In this document: piece after piece, positions 33,052 through 42,186 of the stretch
How positions within the stretch are numbered: the first letter of the stretch is position 1
Layout of the letters: each line of letters begins with the position of its first letter
Assembly (NCBI GenBank): GCA_965247395.1
Contig: OZ252012.1
Coordinates: forward strand, 1,674,001 to 1,738,000
Source of the DNA: CAYRJD01 sp965247395
GTDB lineage: Bacteria; Actinomycetota; Acidimicrobiia; Acidimicrobiales; Poriferisodalaceae
Direction: 5' to 3'
DNA length: 64,000 nt
Made by a program: the position numbers and the translations under genes
Notes under the pieces: model-generated
What the model was told of the DNA's origin: nothing
Database searches by the model: none
Seen by the model: only the letters and a program-made list of their open reading frames with translations

Positions 33052-34101
33052 TCAGGGGCGGCGAAACAGCAGCTGAAATTCAACCACACCAAAGTCGTCG
33101 GCTTGAGCAACGATGCCGGCGCTGGGCGTGGTTACGCCAAAGTCGGAAAACGTGACGTTGGCCGAACCAATCACCAAGATCCACGTCTCTAGGACTTCCC
33201 CCTCCACCTCAAAATCGGTTGGCACAGACACGCCGTTAAGCGTGAGCAGCCCGCTTGCTATGGCTACGAAGGCGTGTTCACCCGAAATGGCTGCGTCCCC
33301 CAACACGACGGGCTGAGTTAGCTCAAAGGTGGCAAGCGGATAATCGGACGAGTTGAGTGCTCTATGCACGGCGGCGTCGCGGCGAGAATCGTTGGTGGTG
33401 ATGGTTGACAAGTCGACGGTGATCACCGCTGAAACGAGCGTTGTGTCTTCTATTTCCAGGCTGCCGCTGACTTCACCCGTGCGTCCCACCGCAGTCGTAC
33501 GACCGATTCGCACTAGCTCTTCTTCTACGCGAAAGCCTGCGAACGAGCCAGTAGCGCTCTCGTAGTCAAAGGTGCCCAGCTGTGTATCGACCACCCATTC
33601 GCCCTGTACGGATGCGATCGCTACGTCGGGCGCATCAGCTTCAGCAGCGCCACCCCCACCGACTTCATCGGCGTCATTCTCACTAGCACCGGCTGAGCCT
33701 GCGTTATCTGAGTCGGCACTGTCTGAGTTGTCGCTGACGTCATCTGTTTGCTCAGGATCGTTAGCGATATTCGCTTGCACGCTGGCTTTGGCGTCGTCCA
33801 AATTCACAGGTTCGGGCGTGAACTGAATTAGGCGCCAGATGCCAAGGGTGGTGCCCGCCGCCACAATCAAAATCAATACAGCGGCGACCAAAACCGTGCG
33901 ACGCCTAAGTCGTTTCAGCCCTCGCTTTGTGCCGTATGCATCGCCCGGCTGCCTCTCAAGCAGGCCGTCTGGCTGGCTACCTACCGGTACAGAGCCGCCA
34001 GCCTCACTGCTGTCCGCACCGTCGCTGCCAGCACCGTCGTCGGCTGCGGCTCCACTATCTGGAGCATTATCTGTGCTGGCACCATCGCCGTCAATTGACA
34101 C
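33052..34101 (-). CDS. Membrane-anchored YceI-family protein
   Basis: A 349-residue protein: an acidic low-complexity N-terminus (about residues 1-50), an Arg-rich stretch RGLKRLRRRT, a membrane helix (about 70-92), an Asp/Asn/Ser/Glu-rich linker (about 110-165) and a YceI-type lipocalin-like domain in the last 180 residues (GEWVVDTQLGTFDYES; DTTLVSAVITVDLSTI). YceI proteins bind isoprenoid or amphiphilic molecules in the periplasm or extracellular space. GTG 34101 gives a sensible N-in topology. It is divergent from the guaB-like gene (64 bp apart). Confidence 0.85.
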   Translation of the reverse strand: MSIDGDGASTDNAPDSGAAADDGAGSDGADSSEAGGSVPVGSQPDGLLERQPGDAYGTKRGLKRLRRRTVLVAAVLILIVAAGTTLGIWRLIQFTPEPVNLDDAKASVQANIANDPEQTDDVSDNSDSADSDNAGSAGASENDADEVGGGGAAEADAPDVAIASVQGEWVVDTQLGTFDYESATGSFAGFRVEEELVRIGRTTAVGRTGEVSGSLEIEDTTLVSAVITVDLSTITTNDSRRDAAVHRALNSSDYPLATFELTQPVVLGDAAISGEHAFVAIASGLLTLNGVSVPTDFEVEGEVLETWILVIGSANVTFSDFGVTTPSAGIVAQADDFGVVEFQLLFRRP

Positions 34102-34165
34102 AGGCCAAAACTAGTGCTGAAACCAACTGGCGCTTAGTACCCCCGCAGGTAGCGTCAACCTTGCT

Positions 34166-35350
34166 GTGCGACTAAGAGAGCCTGGTGAAGAACCGCGTCT
34201 GGGACTGACATTTGACGATGTCTTGATCGTCCCGCAAAGGTCATCAATTCGGTCGCGCCAGGACGTTTCACTACGCACACAATTCTCTCGACGCCTTCAG
34301 CTAGAGATCCCGTTGGTGGCAGCCAACATGGACACCATCTGCGAGCACAAGATGGCCACCGCTATGGCTCAGCTGGGTGGCTTGGGCGTGATCCATCGGT
34401 TTATGGATTCACAATCTCAGGCCGAACAGGTCGCTCTAGTGAAATCGGTAGGCCCTCTGCAAGTGGCCGCTGCGGTAGGCATCGACGACATGATTAAGCG
34501 CTCGCACCTGTTGGTTGATGCTGGAGCGGATGCTCTCGTGCTTGACATTGCTCACGGTCACTCAGACCATGCGATCAAAGCCGTGAAAGAGCTGAAATCT
34601 CAGCACAGCGAAATTGACATCGTGGCCGGCAACGTTGCCACCACCGACGGCGCCACTGACCTTGCCAATGCTGGCGCGGATGCCATCAAGGTAGGCGTCG
34701 GGCCGGGCAGCATGTGCATCACGCGCACGGTGGCCGGAGTAGGCATGCCGCAACTGAGTGCTATCGCTGAGGTTGCCGATGCAGTAGACGTGCCGGTCAT
34801 CGCCGACGGCGGCGTGCGTTCGTCGGGCGACATCGCTAAGGCACTCGCTGCGGGCGGCAACACCGTGATGGTGGCCGGAATACTTGCCGGCACCAAGGAA
34901 ACTCCCGGTGAGATAGAGCAGGGCCCGCACGGTCTGCAAAAACGCTTCCGGGGGATGGCTAGCTTCGAAGCGATAAGGGTTCGTGCAAATCGGCAGGGCG
35001 AAGACTTTGATGAGGAATACCTGGAGCACCGAGCACCCGAAGGCGTTGAGGGTGCGGTGCCATATAGAGGTGAGGTGGCGATCTTGGTGCGCCAACTGAT
35101 GGCTGGCGTTCGCAGCGCCATGAGCTATTCAAACGCTCGTGATCTGGAGGAGTTCAGAAACCAGGTCGAGTTTGTAAGGATCACCGCTTTGGGCTATGCC
35201 GAGAACACAGCGCATGGCGCTGGCTCCAACATGGCTGCGTCTTTAACACTGCCTGCGTCTTTAACCCAGCCGCGCCCTGAGGCCCAGCCGCAAGGTGGAC
35301 AGTCTCAGGGAGCTCAGTCTTCGACGGCCCGATCTCCGGGCGAGCAGTAG
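34166..35350 (+). CDS. IMP dehydrogenase/GMP reductase family protein lacking CBS domains
   Basis: The 394-residue TIM-barrel enzyme has LTFDDVLIVP near the N-terminus, the active-site loop GVGPGSMCITRTVAGVGMPQ with catalytic Cys184 and IADGGVRSSGDIAKAL. The CBS (Bateman) regulatory pair typical of IMPDH is absent, so GMP reductase or the actinobacterial GuaB1 group is more likely than canonical IMPDH. GuaB1 proteins are reported to act as GMP reductases. The C-terminal 40 residues are a Gln/Ser/Pro-rich extension with a short repeat (ASLTLPASLTQP). GTG 34166 is the start, with queF 35 bp downstream. Confidence 0.88.
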   Translation: MRLREPGEEPRLGLTFDDVLIVPQRSSIRSRQDVSLRTQFSRRLQLEIPLVAANMDTICEHKMATAMAQLGGLGVIHRFMDSQSQAEQVALVKSVGPLQVAAAVGIDDMIKRSHLLVDAGADALVLDIAHGHSDHAIKAVKELKSQHSEIDIVAGNVATTDGATDLANAGADAIKVGVGPGSMCITRTVAGVGMPQLSAIAEVADAVDVPVIADGGVRSSGDIAKALAAGGNTVMVAGILAGTKETPGEIEQGPHGLQKRFRGMASFEAIRVRANRQGEDFDEEYLEHRAPEGVEGAVPYRGEVAILVRQLMAGVRSAMSYSNARDLEEFRNQVEFVRITALGYAENTAHGAGSNMAASLTLPASLTQPRPEAQPQGGQSQGAQSSTARSPGEQ

Positions 35351-35385
35351 CGCAAGCAGCGGCAGTAGTAGAAATAGACAGAGTT

Positions 35386-35793
35386 ATGCCCGACCACGCA
35401 GATCGCTCTGAGCCAGTAACCCATCCCGACCCTTCGAACCTCATCGAGCGGTTAGAAGCGTTTCCAAACCCAAACCCGCAGCGCCCCTATGAGGTGCGTT
35501 GTGAAACGCCCGAACTCAGTTGCAACTGTCCGTTCACCGGCCAGCCAGATATTGCGACCATCACCATCTCCTACACACCCGACCAACATCTGGTCGAGCT
35601 GAAATCGTTGAAGATGTATCTGTGGGGATACAGAGACGTCGCTATCGCGCACGAGGAGATCACCAACCGCATTTTGGACGACCTAGTCGCCACGATTTCG
35701 CCGCATAATATGCGCGTGGAAACTCGCTGGAACGTGCGTGGCGGCATCACAACCACAATCGCCGCTGAACATCCAACCGATCAGCCGACCTAG
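35386..35793 (+). CDS. queF: NADPH-dependent 7-cyano-7-deazaguanine reductase QueF
   Basis: QueF reduces preQ0 to preQ1 in queuosine biosynthesis. The 135-residue single-domain form carries the catalytic Cys48 followed by FTGQPD with Asp55 and the substrate Glu/NADPH motif region ELKSLKMYLWGYRD. Homologues mostly have LYLNSFR after ELKSLK, so WGY is a variation. No other queuosine genes are nearby. It follows the GuaB-like enzyme, itself GTP-related, which fits a shared purine theme. Confidence 0.92.
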   Translation: MPDHADRSEPVTHPDPSNLIERLEAFPNPNPQRPYEVRCETPELSCNCPFTGQPDIATITISYTPDQHLVELKSLKMYLWGYRDVAIAHEEITNRILDDLVATISPHNMRVETRWNVRGGITTTIAAEHPTDQPT

Positions 35794-35808
35794 ATTTTCA
35801 AACTCTCT

Positions 35809-38202
35809 GTGCCCGTAACTATTCCGCAACTGGCCCCAGCGGCCGTGCGCGTTTTGCTTGATTTGGCGACCACAAGCCAGCCCCTTGATTTCAGCCAACT
35901 GGCGCAGCGCAACGGACTAGACGTCAGTGCCGCCAACAGTGTGCTGCGCTCTTTGCAGCAAATAAGCGCGGTCCAAGCACAGGCCGGAGTGCCAGGTTTG
36001 CAGCGTCCGCTCTGGCAGATAACCGAGTCAGGTGTGGAGCTTGCCTACGCCATCGAGATGGAAGCCACCAAGCAGATCGAACAAACGCAGCAGTTTGACG
36101 CTGGACGATTTGTAGCGGCACTGCATGGGCACAGCCCAGATGCACATGCGCCAGATCCGCAACCCCCGGTTCAGCGCCTTACTGGCGAGCAAGCCACCCC
36201 GGTTGTGCAAGTTCCGACGGAGCAGCTCCCGGAAACGTTTGTTAACGCTTCCTCCACAGATACCGAGGTGGTGACTCTGGCTGATCCAGCTGGCGCTCCA
36301 GTGAGCGACATGGGCCCGATGCTTTACACCAAGCTCACTCCTACGCGAAGCCGGCGTGCTCGCAAGGCCCAGCAAAAAAGATCGCAAGGCATCACCGTTC
36401 CCGCAAATAGGTTCACCGCCGCCGACCGCTCCCCGAGACGCAACCGCGCCCTGAAGCCCAGTCGTGGCGCGATGCCTAGCCGCGGCGCGATGCTCAGCCG
36501 CGGCGCGATGCTCAGCCGCGGCGCGATGCTCAGCCGCGGCGCGATGCCTAAACCCACCAACACCCGGGCTAGCAGCTTCAAGCGCTCTGCCGGACGATCA
36601 ACTACTGGGTGGTTAGTCGCCCGTATAAGCACCTTCTTCGGTAACAGACGCCGGGTGGTGGTCACCTTGCTGGTTCTATCTGTCGTGGTGACCGGACTCT
36701 TCGCCCTAGCTGGCGTGCGTGCGGTCAACTTCACCATCACCGGCATTGAACACAACGCCGTTTTGCACCCATCCAACCTGGTCGACAACCGCCTCAACTT
36801 TGCAGTAGAAGGCGGCAACATCGATAACGCTCAGCTGCATCTAGATGGCTTGCCGGTCAGCGGTTTGCAGCGCTCAGCAAGCAATCTCAGTTGGATAGTG
36901 CCGCCTCTTACCGACGGTTTTCACACGGTGAGCCTGGAGCTGCCACGTCGACTGTTTGGCACCGCAACGGCTTCGGTTTCGTTCACCGTTGACAGCGTCC
37001 CGCCAGATTTAGGGCTACCCACCGTTCACGAGCCAGTTCCTTTGTCCGAGCCTTTCGTGCTAACCGGCCAGGTCGATCCCGACATAGATCTGCTGATTGA
37101 CGGTGTGCCGGTTGACACCTCCGGTGGCACATTTACTATCGAGCGAGACCTGCCACCGTCTAGGCCGATCTCTTTCCTGGCCGTGGACGAGGCCGGCAAC
37201 ACCACCTCGCTCGACATGGTGGTTCCAATCGCCTATCCGGCCACAACAGGGGTGCATGTAACAGCGGCCGCCTGGGATCACGATGGCCTGCGCTCGGGGA
37301 TCATCGACCTGATACAGGCAAACCAGATCAGCGCAGTTCAGCTTGACCTAAAAGATGAGCGAGGTTTCATCGGCTATGCGTCGGACATCCCGCTAGCTAT
37401 TGATAGCGAATCCACGCAGGGGCTGTTTGAACTAAAGGATGCCATCGACGAGTTGCACGCACTCGGCGTGAGAGTGATCGGCCGCATAGTCGCCTTCTTA
37501 GACCCCGTTCTTGGCAGATACGCGATCCGCACCGGTAACACCGACTGGGTGCTGCAAAACCAGGCAGGTAACCCCTTGCCGACCAACTACGGAAGGGGAG
37601 CGTTCACAAACTTCAGCAACCCCGATGTTCGTCAGTACAACCTTGACATAGCGGTTGAAGCCGCCGAAGCCGGGATCGACGACGTGCTGTGGGATTACAT
37701 GCGCCGCCCGGAAGGTGACTTCTCAGCGATGGTGGTGCCCGGCTTTGACGGTACCGACGCTTCACCGCTGATCGTGAGCTTCTTGGCTGAGGCTGGAGAA
37801 ATGTTGCGCAATCACCGGGTGTATCACGGCGTTTCCGTGTTTGGTATTTCGGCCCGCCGCGGCGACCTGATAGCGCAAGACGTGCTGGCTATTTCTGATT
37901 ACGTTGATTATGTGTCGCCGATGGTTTATCCGTCGCACTGGGGTCGCGGCGAATACGGCGTGGCGCATCCCGAGGCGCAGCCCTACGACATCACCGTGGC
38001 TTCGCTGCGTGATTTCCAACAGGTGCTAGCTGGAACCAACACCGAAATCGTTCCTTGGCTGCAGGATTTCACAATGAGAGTTTCTTACGGCGCGGACGAA
38101 GTTCGCGCGCAGATCAATGCTGCTTCAGACGTTGGTATCTCTAACTGGCTGTTGTGGGATCCGACAGTTACATACACCGAGGGCGCAATACCGACTAACT
38201 AG
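35809..38202 (+). CDS. Winged-helix/TM/DUF4015 putative glycoside hydrolase fusion
   Basis: A 797-residue mosaic. Residues 1-90 form a winged-helix-like domain (LAPAAVRVLLDLATTSQPLDFSQLAQRNGLD). Residues 200-250 are Arg-rich with five copies of a six-residue SRGAM(L/P) repeat. A membrane helix spans about 281-303, beta-sandwich repeats about 310-475, and the last 320 residues match DUF4015 (glycoside hydrolase-like TIM barrel: GVHVTAAAW, VQLDLKDERGFIGY, VRVIGRIVAFLDP, DDVLWDYMRRPEG, VDYVSPMVYPSHWG). A cytoplasmic DNA-binding-type domain joined through one helix to an outside carbohydrate-active domain suggests a one-component cell-wall sensor. The GTG start at 35809 includes the helix-turn-helix; a start nearer the TM would omit it. 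Confidence 0.82.
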   Translation: MPVTIPQLAPAAVRVLLDLATTSQPLDFSQLAQRNGLDVSAANSVLRSLQQISAVQAQAGVPGLQRPLWQITESGVELAYAIEMEATKQIEQTQQFDAGRFVAALHGHSPDAHAPDPQPPVQRLTGEQATPVVQVPTEQLPETFVNASSTDTEVVTLADPAGAPVSDMGPMLYTKLTPTRSRRARKAQQKRSQGITVPANRFTAADRSPRRNRALKPSRGAMPSRGAMLSRGAMLSRGAMLSRGAMPKPTNTRASSFKRSAGRSTTGWLVARISTFFGNRRRVVVTLLVLSVVVTGLFALAGVRAVNFTITGIEHNAVLHPSNLVDNRLNFAVEGGNIDNAQLHLDGLPVSGLQRSASNLSWIVPPLTDGFHTVSLELPRRLFGTATASVSFTVDSVPPDLGLPTVHEPVPLSEPFVLTGQVDPDIDLLIDGVPVDTSGGTFTIERDLPPSRPISFLAVDEAGNTTSLDMVVPIAYPATTGVHVTAAAWDHDGLRSGIIDLIQANQISAVQLDLKDERGFIGYASDIPLAIDSESTQGLFELKDAIDELHALGVRVIGRIVAFLDPVLGRYAIRTGNTDWVLQNQAGNPLPTNYGRGAFTNFSNPDVRQYNLDIAVEAAEAGIDDVLWDYMRRPEGDFSAMVVPGFDGTDASPLIVSFLAEAGEMLRNHRVYHGVSVFGISARRGDLIAQDVLAISDYVDYVSPMVYPSHWGRGEYGVAHPEAQPYDITVASLRDFQQVLAGTNTEIVPWLQDFTMRVSYGADEVRAQINAASDVGISNWLLWDPTVTYTEGAIPTN
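36460..36549 (+). repeat. Five 18-bp tandem repeats in the DUF4015 fusion gene
   Basis: Five units of (A)GCCGCGGCGCGATG(CTC/CCT) encode SRGAM(L/P) in frame. The middle three are identical and the outer two differ slightly. Unit length is a multiple of three, so copy-number change would alter linker length only. Confidence 0.92.
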
Positions 38203-38218
38203 CGAAAGGCGAGCTAGC

Positions 38219-38269
38219 GAGTTAACCCAATTAGTGAGTTAGCCCAGCTAACGAGTTAGCCCAGCTGTT
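38219..38269. repeat. 17-bp repeat, three copies, at the acyl-CoA ligase 3' end
   Basis: GAGTTA(A/G)CCCA(A/G)(T/C)TA.. occurs at 38219, 38236 and 38253. The last copy forms the stop region of the ligase gene, so the C-terminus has been built from repeat DNA. It lies between convergent genes. Confidence 0.7.
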
Positions 38270-39851
38270 CGCGCAGGCGATACTTCTGCACCTTGCCGCT
38301 AGGTGTCATCGGAAACTCATCCATCAGCACAAGATCTTCCGGCCAAAACTGCTGAGTTACCTGGTTTTCTTTCAACCAGTCAATGAGATCGCTCAAGGTT
38401 GGATCCGTGTCGGCGGCGATCACGAATGCGCAGCCAACTTCACCAAGCCGGTCATCAGGCTTGCCCACTATTGCCACGTTGGTTACCGCAGGGTGTTGGA
38501 TCAAGACATCTTCAACTTCTTTTACCGGGATGTTCTCCCCGCCGCGAATGATGATGTCCTTCGTTCGGCCGGAGATGGTGATGTATCCCTGTTTGTCGAT
38601 GAAGGAGCGGTCGCCGGTGTGAAACCAGGGCAGTGCCGGCCGCTCGTCGGTGCCGTCATCGGCCGCGGTGAGATGCTCACTGGTGGTTTCTCTACCTTGC
38701 ACGTATCCCAAGAAAAGCAGCGAGCCGCGGCATTGCAAATCACCAATTTCGTCTACGACCGATTCGCCCGCTTCATTCACCACACGTACTTCGTTGGCCG
38801 GTAGAGCTAGACCGTCGGTCAAACGCTTTTCGAAGGGGTCGCCAGGTCGTCCCACCGTTAGCGCCGAACATTCGGTCATGCCCCACACCGTGGCCACGGT
38901 GCATTCCGGCAGCATCTTGTCGGCTTGCTCCAACAGCGGTTTGGGGATGGACGCTCCACCGCAGATAAATCGCTTCCAAGACGCAAGGGAGTAGTTCTCT
39001 ATATCGGGCGAATTGATGACGTCGGCCAAGAAAGGAGTCGCTCCCATCGACATATTGATGTTGTGCTCGTCTACCAGTCGCATGAACTCAATCGGATCCC
39101 AGACGTCTTGCAGCACCAGTCGTCCACCCGACAGCAGCGGCAGCCGCGCGCCGTAGACAAATCCGGTCTGGTGTGCCAACGTTGAAGCCATATGCATTAC
39201 CAGCGCGTCGGGTGCTTGATCCCCCCACGGCGATTCGACCTCTGCGCACACGACATCCACCATCAGATCGGAACCCGCGTTCAAAGTGTTCGGGCTGTGC
39301 ATGACGCCTTTGGGTACACCGGTTGTGCCGGAAGTGAAGATCACTTCGCAAACACTGTTGGGGGCGGGGCGCAGCAAGTCCAGGGTTGCTTTGTCGTATG
39401 AGCTGAAGCGACCTTGTTCGAGCAATTCACCCCATGTCATAGCGTCGGCCGGAGTCGCCGTATTGTCCACCGTGTCGCCCGCCGCGCTGTCCGCTGAGTT
39501 GCCTACCACCACTAGCTCGTTTACCCAGTCGCAGCTTTCTCTCAGTTCGGCGTGCATCGCGGCCAGCTCAAAACCACGAAACTCTGAGGCGGTGATCACT
39601 ACCGTCGGGCGAGCCAGCTCGCTCATGACGGTTACCTCCTTGTGCCTAAAAATGGGTGCAACCGGATTGATGACGGCGCCGATGCGTTCGATCGCCACTG
39701 CGGACACCACAAACTGGTTCCAGTTAGGCAGCTGCACCTGCACCACTTCACCCGGGCGCACGCCCAGCTCCAGCAGGCCGTAGCTCACGGCGTCAACGTC
39801 GGCGGCAAGCTCAGACCAAGTGATCTGGCTGAAGCGATCTACCAGCACCAC
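38256..39851 (-). CDS. AMP-forming acyl-CoA ligase (cyclohexanecarboxylate-CoA ligase-like)
   Basis: An ANL-superfamily enzyme activating a carboxylic acid to its CoA thioester via an acyl-AMP. Landmarks are the P-loop-like FTSGTTGVPKGVMHS (about residue 173), VWGMTECSALT, WFHTGDRSF, ISGRTKDIIIRGGENI and the C-terminal Lys in TPSGKVQKYRLRE. GTG 39851 yields 531 residues, but the frame stays open upstream to about 40039 and encodes ligase-like sequence (EAHTSAGEWLDQNLSDRIAR). The true N-terminus is therefore some 35-42 codons longer, yet lacks ATG/GTG/TTG; candidates are ATC codons at 39956 or 39977. The neighbouring gene to the right is an AT-rich import. Confidence 0.88.
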   Translation of the reverse strand: MVLVDRFSQITWSELAADVDAVSYGLLELGVRPGEVVQVQLPNWNQFVVSAVAIERIGAVINPVAPIFRHKEVTVMSELARPTVVITASEFRGFELAAMHAELRESCDWVNELVVVGNSADSAAGDTVDNTATPADAMTWGELLEQGRFSSYDKATLDLLRPAPNSVCEVIFTSGTTGVPKGVMHSPNTLNAGSDLMVDVVCAEVESPWGDQAPDALVMHMASTLAHQTGFVYGARLPLLSGGRLVLQDVWDPIEFMRLVDEHNINMSMGATPFLADVINSPDIENYSLASWKRFICGGASIPKPLLEQADKMLPECTVATVWGMTECSALTVGRPGDPFEKRLTDGLALPANEVRVVNEAGESVVDEIGDLQCRGSLLFLGYVQGRETTSEHLTAADDGTDERPALPWFHTGDRSFIDKQGYITISGRTKDIIIRGGENIPVKEVEDVLIQHPAVTNVAIVGKPDDRLGEVGCAFVIAADTDPTLSDLIDWLKENQVTQQFWPEDLVLMDEFPMTPSGKVQKYRLREQLG

Positions 39852-40131
39852 ATCGTCGGGCCGCTGTTCAACCCAACGTGCTATTCGGTCGCTCAGGTTT
39901 TGGTCGAGCCATTCACCAGCGCTGGTGTGAGCCTCAATCCGGTCAGTTGTAAGGATGGTTTCGAAGAAGCGTCCGATGGTGCCCCCTTGTCTTTGTAGCT
40001 TGATCGCCGTTGCTTGATTGTCGCTGTTCGCTCATCAAGTTCCCAGCCCTCAAGCCTGTGAGCGATGCCGATGCTAGTTTGTGAAAGCGCAATTCCCCTA
40101 ATGTGAAATCTCGTGAGGTTAGGTACAAGAA

Positions 40132-41058
40132 ATGCCAAGAACTGACCTCGTCTCTACTGAGATTTGTATGCCTGAGGATTCGGGACGTCCTGCCGTAATT
40201 ACAGCATCATCCTGGGGAGATGCGAAATACACCCTTGTCATAGTTGACTGCGAGTCGTTTAATAGAGTCGATAAGAAGTATAAAACCCCGGGTGTTTACG
40301 TCTTGTTAAGCTATATCGACCAAAAAGCAAAGTCCTACAAGGCCTATGTTGGTAGATCCATGGCAGAAAGTACTGGCGTTTATGGAAGAATAAAGCTGCA
40401 CGATAAGGACGGAGATAAAGATTGGTGGAGGAGAGCTATTCTAGTTTCTGGCATAGGACGTTTGCCCGACGCAGTTATCAAAAAATTAGAATATGATCTT
40501 ATCCAGGAGCTTAGATTATCCAGGCATGCGCGTGTATTTAATGGGAACTCTGCCAATAAAGCTAAGTTATTAAAGCGGGAGATACCGGAAGCCACTCACA
40601 TAAAGGGCACCATTATCGCTACGTTACAGACGTTTGGGTATAAAATGGAACTTGAGGATAAAGCGGAACCTGAAGAAGTAACCCTATCTGATGCTCCTAA
40701 TACTAAGCAGTTAACTAGGCGCGCAGTTAAGTTGTCTGACTTATTTTCTGATGCTGAAGCAGAGGAAGTATTCTTACTGGCTGGCGATAAATTGAAATTC
40801 AAAAGTAAGAGTTATCAGCCAGAGATTACAGTTACTGCTAAAGGTGAGCTAAGAGTTAAGGGCGTGCCCGGAAAAACATTTGATACTCCAGGTAAGGCAT
40901 TTATGGCATACCAAGAGTTTGTGTTTGGAAGAACCCCAACTAATTCCGGCTATCCATGGTCGAGATGGATCGTAGAAACCGAAGACAAAGACTATGGCGA
41001 TGAGGGACTTCTAGACCTCCGAGCTCGTTACTGTAAATACCACGGTATTAAGGACTAA
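40132..41058 (+). CDS. GIY-YIG nuclease-domain protein with RAMA/DUF4357-like C-terminus
   Basis: A 308-residue protein with GIY-YIG elements: GVYVLLSYIDQ (about residue 54), AYVGRSM (about 72), YGRIKLHD and the metal Glu in KLEYDLIQE. The C-terminus (ITVTAKGELRVKG ... FVFGRTPTNSGYPWSRW) resembles the RAMA/DUF4357 type of module that accompanies restriction enzymes. The gene is markedly AT-rich compared with both neighbours and stands alone, so it was probably acquired horizontally. It ends three bases before the ATG of the beta-lactamase-family gene. It parallels the GIY-YIG gene at 9588, but the two are only distantly similar. Confidence 0.8.
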   Translation: MPRTDLVSTEICMPEDSGRPAVITASSWGDAKYTLVIVDCESFNRVDKKYKTPGVYVLLSYIDQKAKSYKAYVGRSMAESTGVYGRIKLHDKDGDKDWWRRAILVSGIGRLPDAVIKKLEYDLIQELRLSRHARVFNGNSANKAKLLKREIPEATHIKGTIIATLQTFGYKMELEDKAEPEEVTLSDAPNTKQLTRRAVKLSDLFSDAEAEEVFLLAGDKLKFKSKSYQPEITVTAKGELRVKGVPGKTFDTPGKAFMAYQEFVFGRTPTNSGYPWSRWIVETEDKDYGDEGLLDLRARYCKYHGIKD

Positions 41059-41061
41059 ATT

Positions 41062-42186
41062 ATGACTAAGCATAATCTGCCAAGGCCTGAGCGAATTCAA
41101 GCGCTAATGGACCGTTGCCGTCGTGAAATAGACGAAGGTCTGTTGCCTAGTTGCCAGGTGGCGTTGGGCTTTGAAGGTGAGATCGTGGCATTCGAAACCT
41201 TTGGCGACACCACCGAAGACACCCGCTATTGCATTTTCTCTGCCACCAAACCAATGGTTGCCGGCGTGATGTGGCAGCTGCTAACCGAAGGTCAGGTGTC
41301 GCTCGATACGCCCGCTGCGCAATACGTTCCTGAGTTCGGCGACAACAACAAAGATCAGATAACTCTTGAGCAGATCATGCTGCACACCAGCGGCTTCCCG
41401 CACGCACCGATGGGACCACGCCAGTGGGACACCTCTGAACAGCGGCGTGAGACATTCTCAAAGTGGCGTCTCAACTGGGAGCCGGGCACACGATTCGAAT
41501 ATCACCCCACCTCGGCGCACTGGGTGCTGGGCGAGATCATCATCGCTGTTACTGGCAACGACTACCGAGACGAGGTAGAAAACCGGATCACCGGGCCGTT
41601 GGGGTTGGGTCGCATTCTGGGTCTGCCGCTTGACCAGCAAGAAGGCATTGCTGATTTGCAGGTAGTTGGTGAGCCTGCCACGGCCGAAGAGCTCAGCGAG
41701 GCGTTCGGGGTGGCAGAGCTACCCGATACTGAGGTAACCGACGAGGTGCTCGTCAACTTCAACCAGCCAGGCCATCGTGAAGTAGGCGTGCCAGGTGGCG
41801 GCGGATTCGGCACCGCCAAAGATCTCGCAATGCTGTACCAAGCCATGCTTCACAACACCGAGCAGCTGTGGGATGCCGAGATGCTGGCCGATGTGACCAG
41901 CAACGTGCGTAACAATCTGCCAGACCCGCTCGGTGTTCCGGCAAACCGGTCGCTCGGGCTGATCTTGGCGGGCGATGACGGCTACTCCAACATGCGCGGG
42001 CTGGGCCGCACGGTTTCACCAGGTGCGTTTGGGCACAACGGCGCTGGCGGGCAGTTGGCTTGGGCCGATCCAGCTACCGGTCTTTCGCTGGGCTACACCA
42101 CCAACGGCTACGACGTGCACGGTGTGCGCCAACCACGCCGAGACACTGCCATCGCCAGTCTGGCTGGAGTCTGCACGCAACCGTGA
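41062..42186 (+). CDS. Serine beta-lactamase-family hydrolase (class C/EstB-like)
   Basis: The 374-residue cytoplasmic-type protein belongs to the beta-lactamase/transpeptidase-like family (COG1680). SxxK is present as SATK (about residue 68). The second motif, usually YxN, appears as YHPTSAHWVLGEI with the Tyr but not the Asn. The third motif region is FGHNGAGGQLAW (HxG-type). Without a signal peptide it is more likely an esterase or lactonase than an antibiotic-resistance enzyme. Its stop codon overlaps the GTG of the CoA-transferase gene, so both may work on the same pathway. Confidence 0.88.
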   Translation: MTKHNLPRPERIQALMDRCRREIDEGLLPSCQVALGFEGEIVAFETFGDTTEDTRYCIFSATKPMVAGVMWQLLTEGQVSLDTPAAQYVPEFGDNNKDQITLEQIMLHTSGFPHAPMGPRQWDTSEQRRETFSKWRLNWEPGTRFEYHPTSAHWVLGEIIIAVTGNDYRDEVENRITGPLGLGRILGLPLDQQEGIADLQVVGEPATAEELSEAFGVAELPDTEVTDEVLVNFNQPGHREVGVPGGGGFGTAKDLAMLYQAMLHNTEQLWDAEMLADVTSNVRNNLPDPLGVPANRSLGLILAGDDGYSNMRGLGRTVSPGAFGHNGAGGQLAWADPATGLSLGYTTNGYDVHGVRQPRRDTAIASLAGVCTQP

